36,112 bases of DNA, from positions 1-36,112 of the forward strand of contig CAMBRG010000021.1 of assembly GCA_945869845.1 (NCBI GenBank), written 5' to 3'. A model generated the notes under the pieces. The model searched no databases. It had not been told where the DNA came from and saw nothing but the letters and a program-made list of their open reading frames with translations. Of the stretch, positions 26,212 through 34,555 are shown in pieces. Both the position numbers and the translations under genes were made by a program. The stretch is from Opitutus sp. GAS368. Lineage in GTDB: Bacteria > Verrucomicrobiota > Verrucomicrobiia > Opitutales > Opitutaceae. Position 1 is the stretch's first letter. The number at the start of each line of letters is the position of its first letter.

Positions 26212-26972
26212 CAAGGGGAACGTGGCAGACTGAAACCGTAGCGGTCAAAGATTGTCCGGGCGGCCGGGGTGGCGAGGAACGCGAGGTAACGCCGGGCGGC
26301 TGGATTGGAAGCACCGCGGCGGGTCAGCACGACGCCTTGTTCGAGCGGGGCATGGGCGGAGGACGGAATTTCCGTCCAGCGGCCCGATTGGTTGAGCCCG
26401 GGGGCGATCACCAGCGAAAGGGCCACGATGCCGACATCGGCGTTGCCCGTCTGCACGAACTGGGCGGTCTGCGCGATATTTTCCCCGAGCACGAGCTTGG
26501 GGCGCACCTCCGCCCACGCCCCGAATTTATCCAACGCCTCTTTCGCGGCGCGGCCGTAAGGTGCGTGGTCGGGGTTGGCGATGGCGAACCGCTTCACGCT
26601 CGGGTCGCGCACGACGGACGCGAGGTCGTCGATGGCGAGATCGGTGCGCCGGGTCCACAGCACGATTCGGCCGATGCCGTAACGGGTGAGGCTCTTCTCC
26701 TCCGCCGCTCCGGCGGCGATGAGTTTAATCGGGTAGATTAGATCGGCGGAAAGAAAGACATCGAACGGCGCGCCGTTCTTGATCTGGGCGAAAAAATTTC
26801 CGGACGAGCCGGTGGAAACTCTCAGGCTCACGGAAGGTTCCGACGTGGCGAACGCGCGGTTCAGTGCCTCGAGACAGAAAACCAAATCGCTGGCGGCGGC
26901 GATGGCCAGGGTCTCGGCGGCGCGGCCCGTGGGCGCGAAGACGAAGGCGAGAACGGCGAGGAGGCGGAGCAT
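26211..26972 (-). CDS. modA: Molybdate-type ABC transporter substrate-binding protein ModA
   Basis: A 253-residue periplasmic binding protein. The ATG at 26972 opens a signal peptide (MLRLLAVLAFVFAPTGRA); an ATG at 27011 would add 13 residues and overlap the divergent gene's possible start. ModA features are LAIAAASDLVFCLEAL (first oxyanion Ser), STGSSGNFFAQIKNGAPFDVFLSAD (second Ser site), VLGENIAQTAQFVQTGNADVGIVALSL and EIPSSAHAPLEQGVVLTRRG. The GIVALSL version, without the E. coli-type Tyr, is common in one ModA branch, so molybdate or tungstate is the default ligand. Its position at the head of a metal-receptor operon makes another substrate worth considering (inference). It is divergent from the COG0523 gene. 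Confidence 0.92.
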   Translation of the reverse strand: MLRLLAVLAFVFAPTGRAAETLAIAAASDLVFCLEALNRAFATSEPSVSLRVSTGSSGNFFAQIKNGAPFDVFLSADLIYPIKLIAAGAAEEKSLTRYGIGRIVLWTRRTDLAIDDLASVVRDPSVKRFAIANPDHAPYGRAAKEALDKFGAWAEVRPKLVLGENIAQTAQFVQTGNADVGIVALSLVIAPGLNQSGRWTEIPSSAHAPLEQGVVLTRRGASNPAARRYLAFLATPAARTIFDRYGFSLPRSP

Positions 26973-27039
26973 GCGAGAGGCAACGTGGCGGGGCGGATCG
27001 GGGCTGGCCATGCGAAAGCGGGCGGGTTTGCCTGCCGGG

Positions 27040-28260
27040 ATGATGACTCGCGAGGCGTTACCGCCAGTGACGGTATTGAGTGGCTTCCTCGGAGCGGGGA
27101 AGACGACTTTGCTGCGGCATCTGCTCGGTCAGGCGGAGGGGCGGAAGTGGGCGGCGATCGTCAACGATGTGGCGGCGATCAATGTCGATGCGCAGGTGGT
27201 CGCGGGGGCGGGAGCGGCGCGGGTGGTGGAATTGGGCAACGGGTGTGTGTGCTGCTCGGTGCGGGATTCGCTGGCGGAGACGATCGCGGAACTGGCGGCG
27301 CAGCGGGCGTATGACCATATCTTGGTCGAGACCACGGGGGTGGCGGAGCCGCGGGGCGTGGCGGATTTGTTCACGCGGAAGAACGCGTTTTGGCGGAGCC
27401 TCGGCGATTTTGCGCAGTTGAGCGCGTTGGTGACGGTGGTCGATGCGCGGAGTTTTCTGGATGCACAGCGCCGGAGTCGGGGCTTGGGCGCGGAGGCGGC
27501 GCACGAGGGGAGAAAGAAGGAAGAGAAAGAGGAACGAGAACGATTGGCGGAGGGGAAGAAGCCGGTGTTTGAGTTGATGGTGGAGCAGGTGGAATGCGCG
27601 GATGTGCTCGTGCTCAACAAGTGCGATCTGGCGGATGAGACGGAGTTGGCGGAGGTGGAGCGGATTTTAGGGGGATTGAATGCGCGGGCGGAGCTACTGC
27701 GCGCGGAGCAGGGGCAGGTGGCGAGCGAGTGGTTGCTGGGGCGGGTGAGGTTTGACGGCGCGGCGACGGTCGGCGCGGCGCGGTGGGTGCGGTTGATCCG
27801 GGGTGAAGGCAGGGGTGGGGGCGGAGCGACGGGTGGACTGGCGGTCAAGGCGCGCCCGGAGTTCGCGCCCCACCTCGGAGCGCGGCACGAGACGGATTAT
27901 GGAATCACGAGTTTCGTGTGGGAAGCGCGGCGGGCGCTGGACGGAGCGAAGTTTGAGGCGTGGTTGGAAAGCGGGTTGCCGGACGGGTTATTGCGGGCGA
28001 AAGGATTTTTCTGGGTGGCGGAGCGATCGGCTGACATCGGGTTTTTGTCGGTCGCAGGCGGGCAGGCGCGGCGTGAATGGGTGGGGACATGGGCGGCGGC
28101 ACTGCGGGAAAGCGGCGTCATCACCGCGGCGCAGCTCACGGCCGAAGCGCGCGCGAAGTGGGCCGAGCCGCACGGGGACCGGCGACAGGAGTTGGTCTTT
28201 ATCGGAACGGAGCTGGACGAAACCAAGCTGCGCGCGAAACTTGAGGCGTGCTTGCTCTGA
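27040..28260 (+). CDS. COG0523 (CobW/ZigA-type) metal-chaperone GTPase
   Basis: A 406-residue G3E-family GTPase. It has the P-loop GFLGAGKTT (residues 15-23), the family's invariant metal site GCVCC (68-72, Cys69/71/72), VETTGVAEPRG, and the guanine-specificity motif NKCD (193-196). A charged Lys/Glu-rich stretch (about 155-175) replaces the His-rich loop of some relatives. The C-terminal CobW_C domain runs from ITSFVWEARRALDGAKFEAWL to RQELVFIGTELDETKLRAKL. Such proteins deliver zinc, cobalt or other metals to client enzymes and are often induced on metal starvation. The start is ambiguous among ATGs at 27010, 27040 and 27043; 27040 directly precedes the first strand. It is divergent from modA and overlaps or nearly abuts the DUF481-like gene. 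Confidence 0.9.
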   Translation: MMTREALPPVTVLSGFLGAGKTTLLRHLLGQAEGRKWAAIVNDVAAINVDAQVVAGAGAARVVELGNGCVCCSVRDSLAETIAELAAQRAYDHILVETTGVAEPRGVADLFTRKNAFWRSLGDFAQLSALVTVVDARSFLDAQRRSRGLGAEAAHEGRKKEEKEERERLAEGKKPVFELMVEQVECADVLVLNKCDLADETELAEVERILGGLNARAELLRAEQGQVASEWLLGRVRFDGAATVGAARWVRLIRGEGRGGGGATGGLAVKARPEFAPHLGARHETDYGITSFVWEARRALDGAKFEAWLESGLPDGLLRAKGFFWVAERSADIGFLSVAGGQARREWVGTWAAALRESGVITAAQLTAEARAKWAEPHGDRRQELVFIGTELDETKLRAKLEACLL

Positions 28261-28313
28261 TTTGTTTTCGAAATTCCACGAAATTTCTTTTTGGCGCGAG
28301 CGTCGGAAGCGCG

Positions 28314-29411
28314 GTGGCGGTTTTCAGCTCACGGAATTTTTTCAGATTCGTGCTCGGCGGTGGCGTGTGGCTTGCGGCCAGCGGACTCGTTGGCAGTGCG
28401 GGTTTGAGGGCGGCGGAGCCAATCGGAAACCGGGAGGTTCTGATCTATGCCGACGGTGATCGCGTGAGGGGAAAACTGGTCGAGCGGTCGGGCGGGGTTT
28501 TGGTTTTTCAGTCGGAAAAATTCGGTTTGCTGCGAGTGCCCGTGACGGCAGCGAGGATTGAGCAAGGCGACGGGCCGGCGGCGGCAAAAACTCCCGGGAG
28601 CCGGGCGGTGGCCAAGACAGCGGTGGCGGCGGGAGAGAAAGCGGGGGCGGATCGGGCGAAACCGGAGAAAGGCGAAAAGGAAAAAACGGGTGGCTGGGCG
28701 CAGTTTTCGCCGTCTGCGTTGACTCAGGGGGTGCGGGCGTTCCTCGGGCCATGGCACGGGCGGATTGCTTTTTCGACCGAGATCGCGAACGACGTGACCG
28801 ACCGGACGAACACGACGGCGGAAGTGCGGCTCAAGCGGAAGTGGAGCAATGATGAGGTGGAGGGAATCGCCCGCTATGATTTCGCGCAGTCGGCCGAGGT
28901 GACGACGAAGGATGTGGCGCGGTTGAGCGGTTCGTGGCGGCGGGATTTTCCGCGAAGATTTTTCGGCGTTTATCGGCCGACGTTAGAGTGGAACCGGGCC
29001 TCGAAGCGGCCGAACGGGGTCCCTACCGATTATTTCTTGGTCCAGCAAGAAATCGGCGCGGGCCTGAATGTGTTGGCGGCAAAGGACCGGAAGTTGCGCT
29101 TCGGGGTATCGGAGAATTTCTTCGACGTGTGGGTCACGGCGCCGCAAAGCGACCGGACGGCAGAGACCTCGGCATCGACGTTTGCCGAGGCGGAGTGGAG
29201 CCTCCCCTGGCGCATCCAACTCATCGAGCGTGGGGTGTGGTATCCGCCGTTTAAGAATGAATTAAACGGATGGGAATACCGGATCGAGCTGAACAAGAAA
29301 CTCACGGAAACGCTGAGCGTCGCGGTGCGGCACGAGACTCGGCAAAACAATCCCGACGAGCGCGTGCGCGACTATTCGCTGTTGCGGATGTTGGTGGGGC
29401 TGGATTTCTGA
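28314..29411 (+). CDS. DUF481/YdiY-like outer-membrane protein
   Basis: There is no ATG near the N-terminus. The GTG at 28314 has GGAAG four bases upstream and gives a good signal peptide ending at GLRAAEP, for 365 residues. A GTG at 28248, overlapping the COG0523 stop, is the alternative (387 residues). After the signal comes a small SH3/Lsm-like strand set (VLIYADGDRVRGKLVERSG ... FGLLRVPVTAARIEQ), seen at the start of many DUF481-type proteins. A Lys/Ala/Glu linker (~70-125) follows, then a beta-rich barrel domain (AFSTEIANDVTDRTNTTAEV, YRPTLEWNRASKR, WEYRIELNKKLTETLSVAVRHETRQNNPD) ending in an aromatic residue. Function unknown; its position suggests co-expression with the metal chaperone. 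Confidence 0.75.
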   Translation: MAVFSSRNFFRFVLGGGVWLAASGLVGSAGLRAAEPIGNREVLIYADGDRVRGKLVERSGGVLVFQSEKFGLLRVPVTAARIEQGDGPAAAKTPGSRAVAKTAVAAGEKAGADRAKPEKGEKEKTGGWAQFSPSALTQGVRAFLGPWHGRIAFSTEIANDVTDRTNTTAEVRLKRKWSNDEVEGIARYDFAQSAEVTTKDVARLSGSWRRDFPRRFFGVYRPTLEWNRASKRPNGVPTDYFLVQQEIGAGLNVLAAKDRKLRFGVSENFFDVWVTAPQSDRTAETSASTFAEAEWSLPWRIQLIERGVWYPPFKNELNGWEYRIELNKKLTETLSVAVRHETRQNNPDERVRDYSLLRMLVGLDF

Positions 29412-29549
29412 GCTCGGGGGCGAAGACATCGAAGCGAAGCGGTGGCGTCGCGGCGGGAGGGAGGTTGGGAGAGCCCTGCTTTTTGGGGCGGGGTATTTCA
29501 GGTTCGCCAGCGGCGCGGCGAAAAAGAAGCTCAGCGGATAATTTTTCAT

Positions 29550-31487
29550 ATGATACCTCGCATCTTTTTAAGCGGACTTTTGGGGTCGTTGGTCTTGGCG
29601 CTCGGCCTACGGGCGCAACAGGCGACGACGCCGACTACGCTCGGCACGCCGCCGCCGACTTTGTTGGCGCCAGGCGGCCAAGTGACGGTGGACCTGCGCA
29701 CGTTTCTCGGCGTGCCGGGCGTGACGGGGCAGGTCGTGCAGTTCGATACGGCGCGGGGGACGTTTAACGCTGAGCTGTTGGCGAACGATGCCCCCCGGAC
29801 CGTCACAAATTTTCTGAACTACGTGAACCGCGGGGCTTACACGAACAGCATCTTCCACCGCTCGGTGCGGAACTTCGTGATTCAAGGCGGTGGTTTCGCG
29901 GTGTCGGGTTCAACGGTGAACACGATTCCGACCGATGCGCCGATTGCGCTCGAAAATAGGGTCTCGAATCTGCGCGGAACCCTGGCGATGGCGCGCACGA
30001 ATGAGTTGAATTCGGCGACGAGCCAGTGGTTCGTAAACACGGGCAATAATGCCGGCCAGCTCGACGCGACGAATGGCGGTTACACCGTATTCGCGCGGGT
30101 GCTCGGCAACGGGATGACGGTGGCCGACTCGATCGCAGCGCTGACGATCGTCGATGCCTCGGCGATTTTGAATAGCGCGTTCAATGAACTGCCGGTGCTC
30201 GGTTTGCCCGTGAATTCGGCCAACCTCGTGGTGGTGCGCAGCGTGCGGCCGGTGCCGATCTATCCGACGACGAACGGCGAGGCAGCGGTCGTGACGTTTA
30301 GCGCGACGAATCAGAACAGCATCGTGGCGGCAGGCTCGGTGGCGGGCAGCACGTTGACCCTCACCGGCGGGGTGGCGGGCACGGCGACGGTGCGGGCGCG
30401 GGCGACGGACTCGAATGGAAGCGCGGCCGAGGTTGTTTTTAATGTGACCGTGGCCGCCACGGCTCCGGTGATCACGGCGGAGCCGCTCAATCTGATCGCG
30501 GCGACCGGTCGGATGATAGTGCTCAACGTGGCGGCGAGCGGCCCAAATCTGAACTACCAGTGGAAACGCATCCCGGCGGTGCCGATCCCGGGTGCGACGG
30601 GTCCCCAGCTGATCGTGAACCCAGTCACGGCCAGCGACGCGGGTGTTTACTATTGCACGGTTTCAAACTCGGCGGGCGAAGTGAACAGCGCGGGGGCGAT
30701 CGTGGCGGTGCGGGGGACCGGGGTGAACCGGTTGTCGAGTCTCTCGGTGCGGGCGAATTTGGATGCGACGCAAGTGTTGACGGTGGGCTTTTCGACGACG
30801 GCGGCGAAGAACCTGCTCGTGCGCGCGGTCGGGCCGAAGTTGGTCGATTTCGGGGTGACCAATTTTAATCCCGATCCTCGGCTGGAGATTTTTGACGGCG
30901 CGCAACGGCCGACGGCCAACAATGACAACTGGGCGCCGAACCTCGGGCCGGTGTTTCAGAGTTATGGCGCTTTCGGGTTTGATGCGAACAGCCGGGATGC
31001 GGCCCTGGTGACGCGCTCCGGCGGCGCGGCGACGGCGGAAATCAAGTCGTCGGGCAATGGGATCGCGCTGGTCGAAGTTTACGAGGAAGTGACGGCGACT
31101 CCGGCGACGTTGAACGGCGTCGCGACGTTGCACCGCGTCGGCACGGGCGGCGGAATTTTGATCGCGGGCTTTGCCGTGACGGGTGATGTGGCGAAGACGC
31201 TGCTGATCCGCGGAGTGGGGCCGAAGCTCGCAACTTTCGGCGTCGGCGACCGGCTGACCGACCCGAAGATTGAAGTGCGGACCGTCGGTGACGTCATGCT
31301 CGCGGCAAACGACGACTGGAGCCCGAACGTGGCCGCCGCGACGCCGGGGCTAGGGTTCGCCTTTGACGCGGGGAGCAAGGACGCGGCGCTCTTGGTGACG
31401 TTGCCGCCGGGCGCTTACACGGCGCAGTTGAGCGGGGCGGACGGCGGGACGGGCAACGGGCTGATCGAGATCTACGAAGTGCCGTAG
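29550..31487 (+). CDS. Secreted cyclophilin-type peptidyl-prolyl isomerase with Ig domain and double C-terminal module
   Basis: A 645-residue exported protein. The ATG at 29550 gives a signal peptide (MIPRIFLSGLLGSLVLALGLRAQ); an earlier in-frame start adds 36 unlikely residues. A cyclophilin domain spans about 64-228: VQFDTARGTFNAELL, APRTVTNFLNYVNRGAY, FHRSVRNFVIQGGGF (with the catalytic Arg), TLAMARTN, SQWFVNTGNN and YTVFARVLGNGM. An Ig-like segment (~306-389, NYQWKRI ... SDAGVYYCTVSNSAG) follows. Then come two tandem modules (~392-512 and 514-645) with LLVRAVGPKL/LLIRGVGPKL, DNWAPN/DDWSPN, SRDAAL/SKDAAL and a final EVYE/EIYE. The same ending occurs in the giant protein at 3-4913. It may help fold secreted or surface proteins. 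It is convergent with gspF, with a 24-base gap. Confidence 0.9.
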   Translation: MIPRIFLSGLLGSLVLALGLRAQQATTPTTLGTPPPTLLAPGGQVTVDLRTFLGVPGVTGQVVQFDTARGTFNAELLANDAPRTVTNFLNYVNRGAYTNSIFHRSVRNFVIQGGGFAVSGSTVNTIPTDAPIALENRVSNLRGTLAMARTNELNSATSQWFVNTGNNAGQLDATNGGYTVFARVLGNGMTVADSIAALTIVDASAILNSAFNELPVLGLPVNSANLVVVRSVRPVPIYPTTNGEAAVVTFSATNQNSIVAAGSVAGSTLTLTGGVAGTATVRARATDSNGSAAEVVFNVTVAATAPVITAEPLNLIAATGRMIVLNVAASGPNLNYQWKRIPAVPIPGATGPQLIVNPVTASDAGVYYCTVSNSAGEVNSAGAIVAVRGTGVNRLSSLSVRANLDATQVLTVGFSTTAAKNLLVRAVGPKLVDFGVTNFNPDPRLEIFDGAQRPTANNDNWAPNLGPVFQSYGAFGFDANSRDAALVTRSGGAATAEIKSSGNGIALVEVYEEVTATPATLNGVATLHRVGTGGGILIAGFAVTGDVAKTLLIRGVGPKLATFGVGDRLTDPKIEVRTVGDVMLAANDDWSPNVAAATPGLGFAFDAGSKDAALLVTLPPGAYTAQLSGADGGTGNGLIEIYEVP

Positions 31488-31511
31488 AGCCGGGGAGATG
31501 GTGCTCCCTGG

Positions 31512-32810
31512 TCAGCCGCCGAGTTTGAAGCTGGCGCTGACTTGGAAGACGGCGCTGACGATGGCGAAGGCGATGAAGCCCACGAACGTGAACACGCCGC
31601 CGAGCACGACGCCGGCAATCACTTTGGTGAAAAAATTGAGCTGGCCGGTGATGATTTTTTGGTAGGCGGCGGCGATGCTCTTCAGGCTCGGGACGACGTT
31701 GCCGGTGTTTTCGCCGATCGCCAAGCGGTCGAGCACGAGGTCGGGGAAACAACCGGTGCGGGTGAGTGCGACGGAGAGCGCCTCGCCTTCGAGCACGCGG
31801 GCGGTGGCGGTGTTGAAGGCGGCGCGGTGGACCTGGTTGGCAATCTGCTTCTCGGTCATGCGGAGCGCCTCGGCGGCGGTGATGCCGTTTTCTAAAAGCA
31901 CGGAAAGTGTTTGGCTGAAGGAGTGGACCGTTTGCGCCACGAGGAACGGTCCGACGAGCGGGAGTTTGAGCAACCAAGCGTCGGTCTGGGCGCGGCCGGC
32001 GGGAGTCTGGCGCCAGCCGATGAAGGAGATCAAGGCGAGCACGACCGCGACGACGGCCATGATGCCCCAAATACTGAGGGCGAACTGCGAGGCGCCGATT
32101 AGAAGCTTGGTGGAAGCGGGCATCTTACCGCCGAGCGAGCTCAGGAGCGTTTGGAGGCGCGGCAGGAGAAAGGTGAGGAAGAAAAGGATGACGCCGCCCG
32201 AGACGAAGACCATGAATCCTGGGTAGGCGAGGGCCGCCATGAGCTGGGCGCGCAGCTCGCGTTGCTCGACGAGGTGGGCGATGAGGCGGGAGAGCGTGTC
32301 GTTGAGGGAGCCGGTGGCTTCGCCGGCTTGGATGAGATTGACCGTGCCGGTATCGAAGACCTCGGGATATCCTCCGAGGGCGCGGGAGAGCGGTGCGCCC
32401 TCGCTGATGCGCTCCCAGACGCCGGCGCAGAGCGTGCGTAGGCGGGGCTCTTTAATGCGAGTCGAGAGGAGACGGACGGCTTCGCCGGCGGACAGGCCGC
32501 TGCCGGTGAGATCGTGGAGTGCCTCGAGGAAAGGAAGACGCTCGGCGCGGCGGGGAGCTTGGGCGTTGAGGCGAGTCGAGGCGCGCGTCGGGCGAGACCC
32601 TTTGGCGGGGGCCGACGCGGACGAGGAGGACGGCGGCGCTTTGCCGGCGCTTTTGCGCGGGGCGGGACCGGCCTGAAGCTCGGTGACTTGGGCGACTTGA
32701 AGACCGCGGGCGGAGAGGAGACGCAAGGCATCCTTGCGGCTCGGGGCGTCGATTTCGGCGGAAAGGGATTTGCCGGCGCGGTCGCGGGCGCTGTAGGCAA
32801 AGCGAGCCAT
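31512..32810 (-). CDS. gspF: Type II secretion / type IV pilus inner-membrane platform protein (GspF/PilC)
   Basis: A 432-residue polytopic platform protein on which the secretion ATPase acts. The N-terminus (FAYSARDRAGKSLSAEIDAPSRKDALRLLSARGL) is typical. An unusual Ser/Ala/Pro/Lys-rich linker follows at ~45-92. Two T2SSF domains come next: ~93-220 (FLEALHDLTGSGLSAGEAVRLL, IQAGEATGSLNDTL, LAYPGFMVFVSGGVILFFL) and ~300-425 (FSQTLSVLLENGITAAEALRM, LAIGENTGNVVPSL, then a final membrane helix). The ATG lies one base after the gspE stop (TAACATG), so the two are translationally coupled. It could serve either a T2SS or a type IV pilus-like system, because the pseudopilin genes are not in view. Confidence 0.93.
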   Translation of the reverse strand: MARFAYSARDRAGKSLSAEIDAPSRKDALRLLSARGLQVAQVTELQAGPAPRKSAGKAPPSSSSASAPAKGSRPTRASTRLNAQAPRRAERLPFLEALHDLTGSGLSAGEAVRLLSTRIKEPRLRTLCAGVWERISEGAPLSRALGGYPEVFDTGTVNLIQAGEATGSLNDTLSRLIAHLVEQRELRAQLMAALAYPGFMVFVSGGVILFFLTFLLPRLQTLLSSLGGKMPASTKLLIGASQFALSIWGIMAVVAVVLALISFIGWRQTPAGRAQTDAWLLKLPLVGPFLVAQTVHSFSQTLSVLLENGITAAEALRMTEKQIANQVHRAAFNTATARVLEGEALSVALTRTGCFPDLVLDRLAIGENTGNVVPSLKSIAAAYQKIITGQLNFFTKVIAGVVLGGVFTFVGFIAFAIVSAVFQVSASFKLGG

Positions 32811-32811
32811 G

Positions 32812-34539
32812 TTACTTTTCGATCACGGTCACGACGCGGAGGACTTCCTCAAGGGTGGTGTGGCCGGCTTTGACTTTTTCCCAGCCGCTTTGGCCGAGGG
32901 TTCTCATGCCTTGTTTGCGGGCGGCTTGGGTGAGGGTGCGGGTGCTCTCGCGTTTCAGGATGAGCTCGTGGAGTTCGTCGTTGAGGCGGAAGATCTCGAA
33001 GAGACCGATGCGGCCCCGGTAGCCGGTGCCGCGGCAGCGGTCGCAGCCGACGGGGTGTTTGAGCGCGGTGACGAGTTCGGCCTCGGCGGCATCGCATTCG
33101 AGAATGGCGAGCGTCTCGAGGAGCTTGACCTTACTGATGGGCTGGGAGGAGCAGCAGTTGGGGCAGAGGCGGCGGACGAGGCGCTGGGCGATGACAAGCT
33201 CGATGGCGGAGGCGACGAGGAAGGGCTCGATGCCCATATCCACGAGGCGCGTGATGGCACCGGGCGCGTCGTTGGTGTGGAGCGTGGAGAAAACCAAGTG
33301 GCCGGTCAGTGAGGCGCGGATCGCGATCTCGGCGGTGTCCTTGTCGCGGATTTCGCCGACCATGATGACGTCGGGGTCTTGGCGAAGAATGGACCGAAGA
33401 GCGCTGGCGAAGGTGAGGCCGATCTCGGAGCGGATCTGCATCTGGTTCACGCCGGGCACTTCGTATTCGATGGGGTCTTCGACGGTGATGATCCGGAGAT
33501 CGGTGGAATTGATTTTCCGGAGAAACGCGTTGAGCGAGGTGCTCTTGCCGGAGCCGGTGGGGCCGGTGACCAAAATGATGCCGTGCGGGTAGTCGAGGAC
33601 GCTGATGATCTGCGCCTGCTCGTCGGGGCTCATCCCGAGGCGGTCCATCGTGTAGGCTTCCTTCTTCTGATTCAGGAGGCGGAGGGAGACGGACTCAGCG
33701 TAGATGGTCGGCGCGGTGGCGACGCGGATATCGAGGACGGTGGCGTTGGACTTGAAGTTGATGCGGCCGTCCTGCGGGAGTCGTTTTTCGGAGATGTTGA
33801 GGCGCGCCATGATCTTGAGGCGCGAGATAATGGCGTCTTGGAAGCGGAGGAGATTCTCCGGAACAGGGACGGGGACGAGCAGGCCGTCGACGCGGTAGCG
33901 GATGCGGAGCTGTTCCTCCTGTGGCTCAAAGTGGATGTCGGTGGCCTGATCTTCGACGGCTTGTTTGATAACATCGGTGACGAAGCGGACGACGGCGGCG
34001 TCTTCGTCGACGACCTCCTCGGCCTGTTGAACGGCCTCGGGGGCGACGTAGGATTCATCGCCGTCGTCGAGGGCGCCGGAGCCGACGCCGAAGTTTTCGA
34101 TGATGAGCTGGTGAATGCGCTCGGGGACGGCGAGGTGCCAGACGAGCGGGCGCGGGGTGAACGTACGCAGCCAGTCGGACATCACGGCATCGGGCAACCA
34201 AGCGGTGGCCAGATGGAGCGTTTGAAAGTTAAGGGTCGAGAGTTCAGCGTCCGGATTTTCGGGGGTGGGGCCGAATTTGATCGGGATGATCTGGTAATCG
34301 TGGACGAGGCGGGCGGGGAGGAGGCCGCGGGCGTCGGGGTCGGTCTCGAGGTTGCTGGCGATGTCGAGGGTGGCAGCGGCGGCGAGGGCGGTGAGCGCCT
34401 CGGGCTCGGGCAGAGCGAGCGCGGCGGCGAGGGCGGCGAGACGTTGGCCGCGCGCGGCTTCGCGGACGGACTGAAGTTGTTCTTCGGTGAGCCGCGCGAC
34501 AAGGGATGCGGGCAACGGATCAAGGGCGAGCGCGGTCAT
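32812..34539 (-). CDS. gspE: Type II secretion / type IV pilus assembly ATPase (GspE/PilB)
   Basis: A 575-residue secretion hexamer ATPase. The N-terminal domain (~1-180) is Ala/Leu-rich and divergent. The core has DIHFEPQEEQLRIRYRVDG, Walker A GPTGSGKST (326-334, Lys332), the Asp box ITVEDPIEYEVPG, Walker B DPDVIMVGEIRDKDTAEIA and the His box STLHTNDAPGAITRL. A zinc-type tetracysteine is present: Cys459-x2-Cys462 (with an extra Cys463) and Cys499-x2-Cys502 (CDRCRGTGYRGRIGLFE). This C4 element separates GspE/PilB from the retraction ATPase PilT. It sits between gspD (16-base gap) and gspF (1-base gap) in an operon transcribed leftwards. Confidence 0.95.
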   Translation of the reverse strand: MTALALDPLPASLVARLTEEQLQSVREAARGQRLAALAAALALPEPEALTALAAAATLDIASNLETDPDARGLLPARLVHDYQIIPIKFGPTPENPDAELSTLNFQTLHLATAWLPDAVMSDWLRTFTPRPLVWHLAVPERIHQLIIENFGVGSGALDDGDESYVAPEAVQQAEEVVDEDAAVVRFVTDVIKQAVEDQATDIHFEPQEEQLRIRYRVDGLLVPVPVPENLLRFQDAIISRLKIMARLNISEKRLPQDGRINFKSNATVLDIRVATAPTIYAESVSLRLLNQKKEAYTMDRLGMSPDEQAQIISVLDYPHGIILVTGPTGSGKSTSLNAFLRKINSTDLRIITVEDPIEYEVPGVNQMQIRSEIGLTFASALRSILRQDPDVIMVGEIRDKDTAEIAIRASLTGHLVFSTLHTNDAPGAITRLVDMGIEPFLVASAIELVIAQRLVRRLCPNCCSSQPISKVKLLETLAILECDAAEAELVTALKHPVGCDRCRGTGYRGRIGLFEIFRLNDELHELILKRESTRTLTQAARKQGMRTLGQSGWEKVKAGHTTLEEVLRVVTVIEK

Positions 34540-34555
34540 GGGGGGCGGCGCGAGC

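Noticed and set aside
28258-28313. DUF481-like protein read from the GTG at 28248
   Set aside because: Not excluded, but the extra 22 residues give a poorer signal peptide than the GTG at 28314, which also has a Shine-Dalgarno-like GGAAG.
31493-31508. GGGAG/CTCCC hairpin between the convergent isomerase and gspF genes as a bidirectional terminator
   Set aside because: Five base pairs and no T-run on either strand; too weak to annotate.
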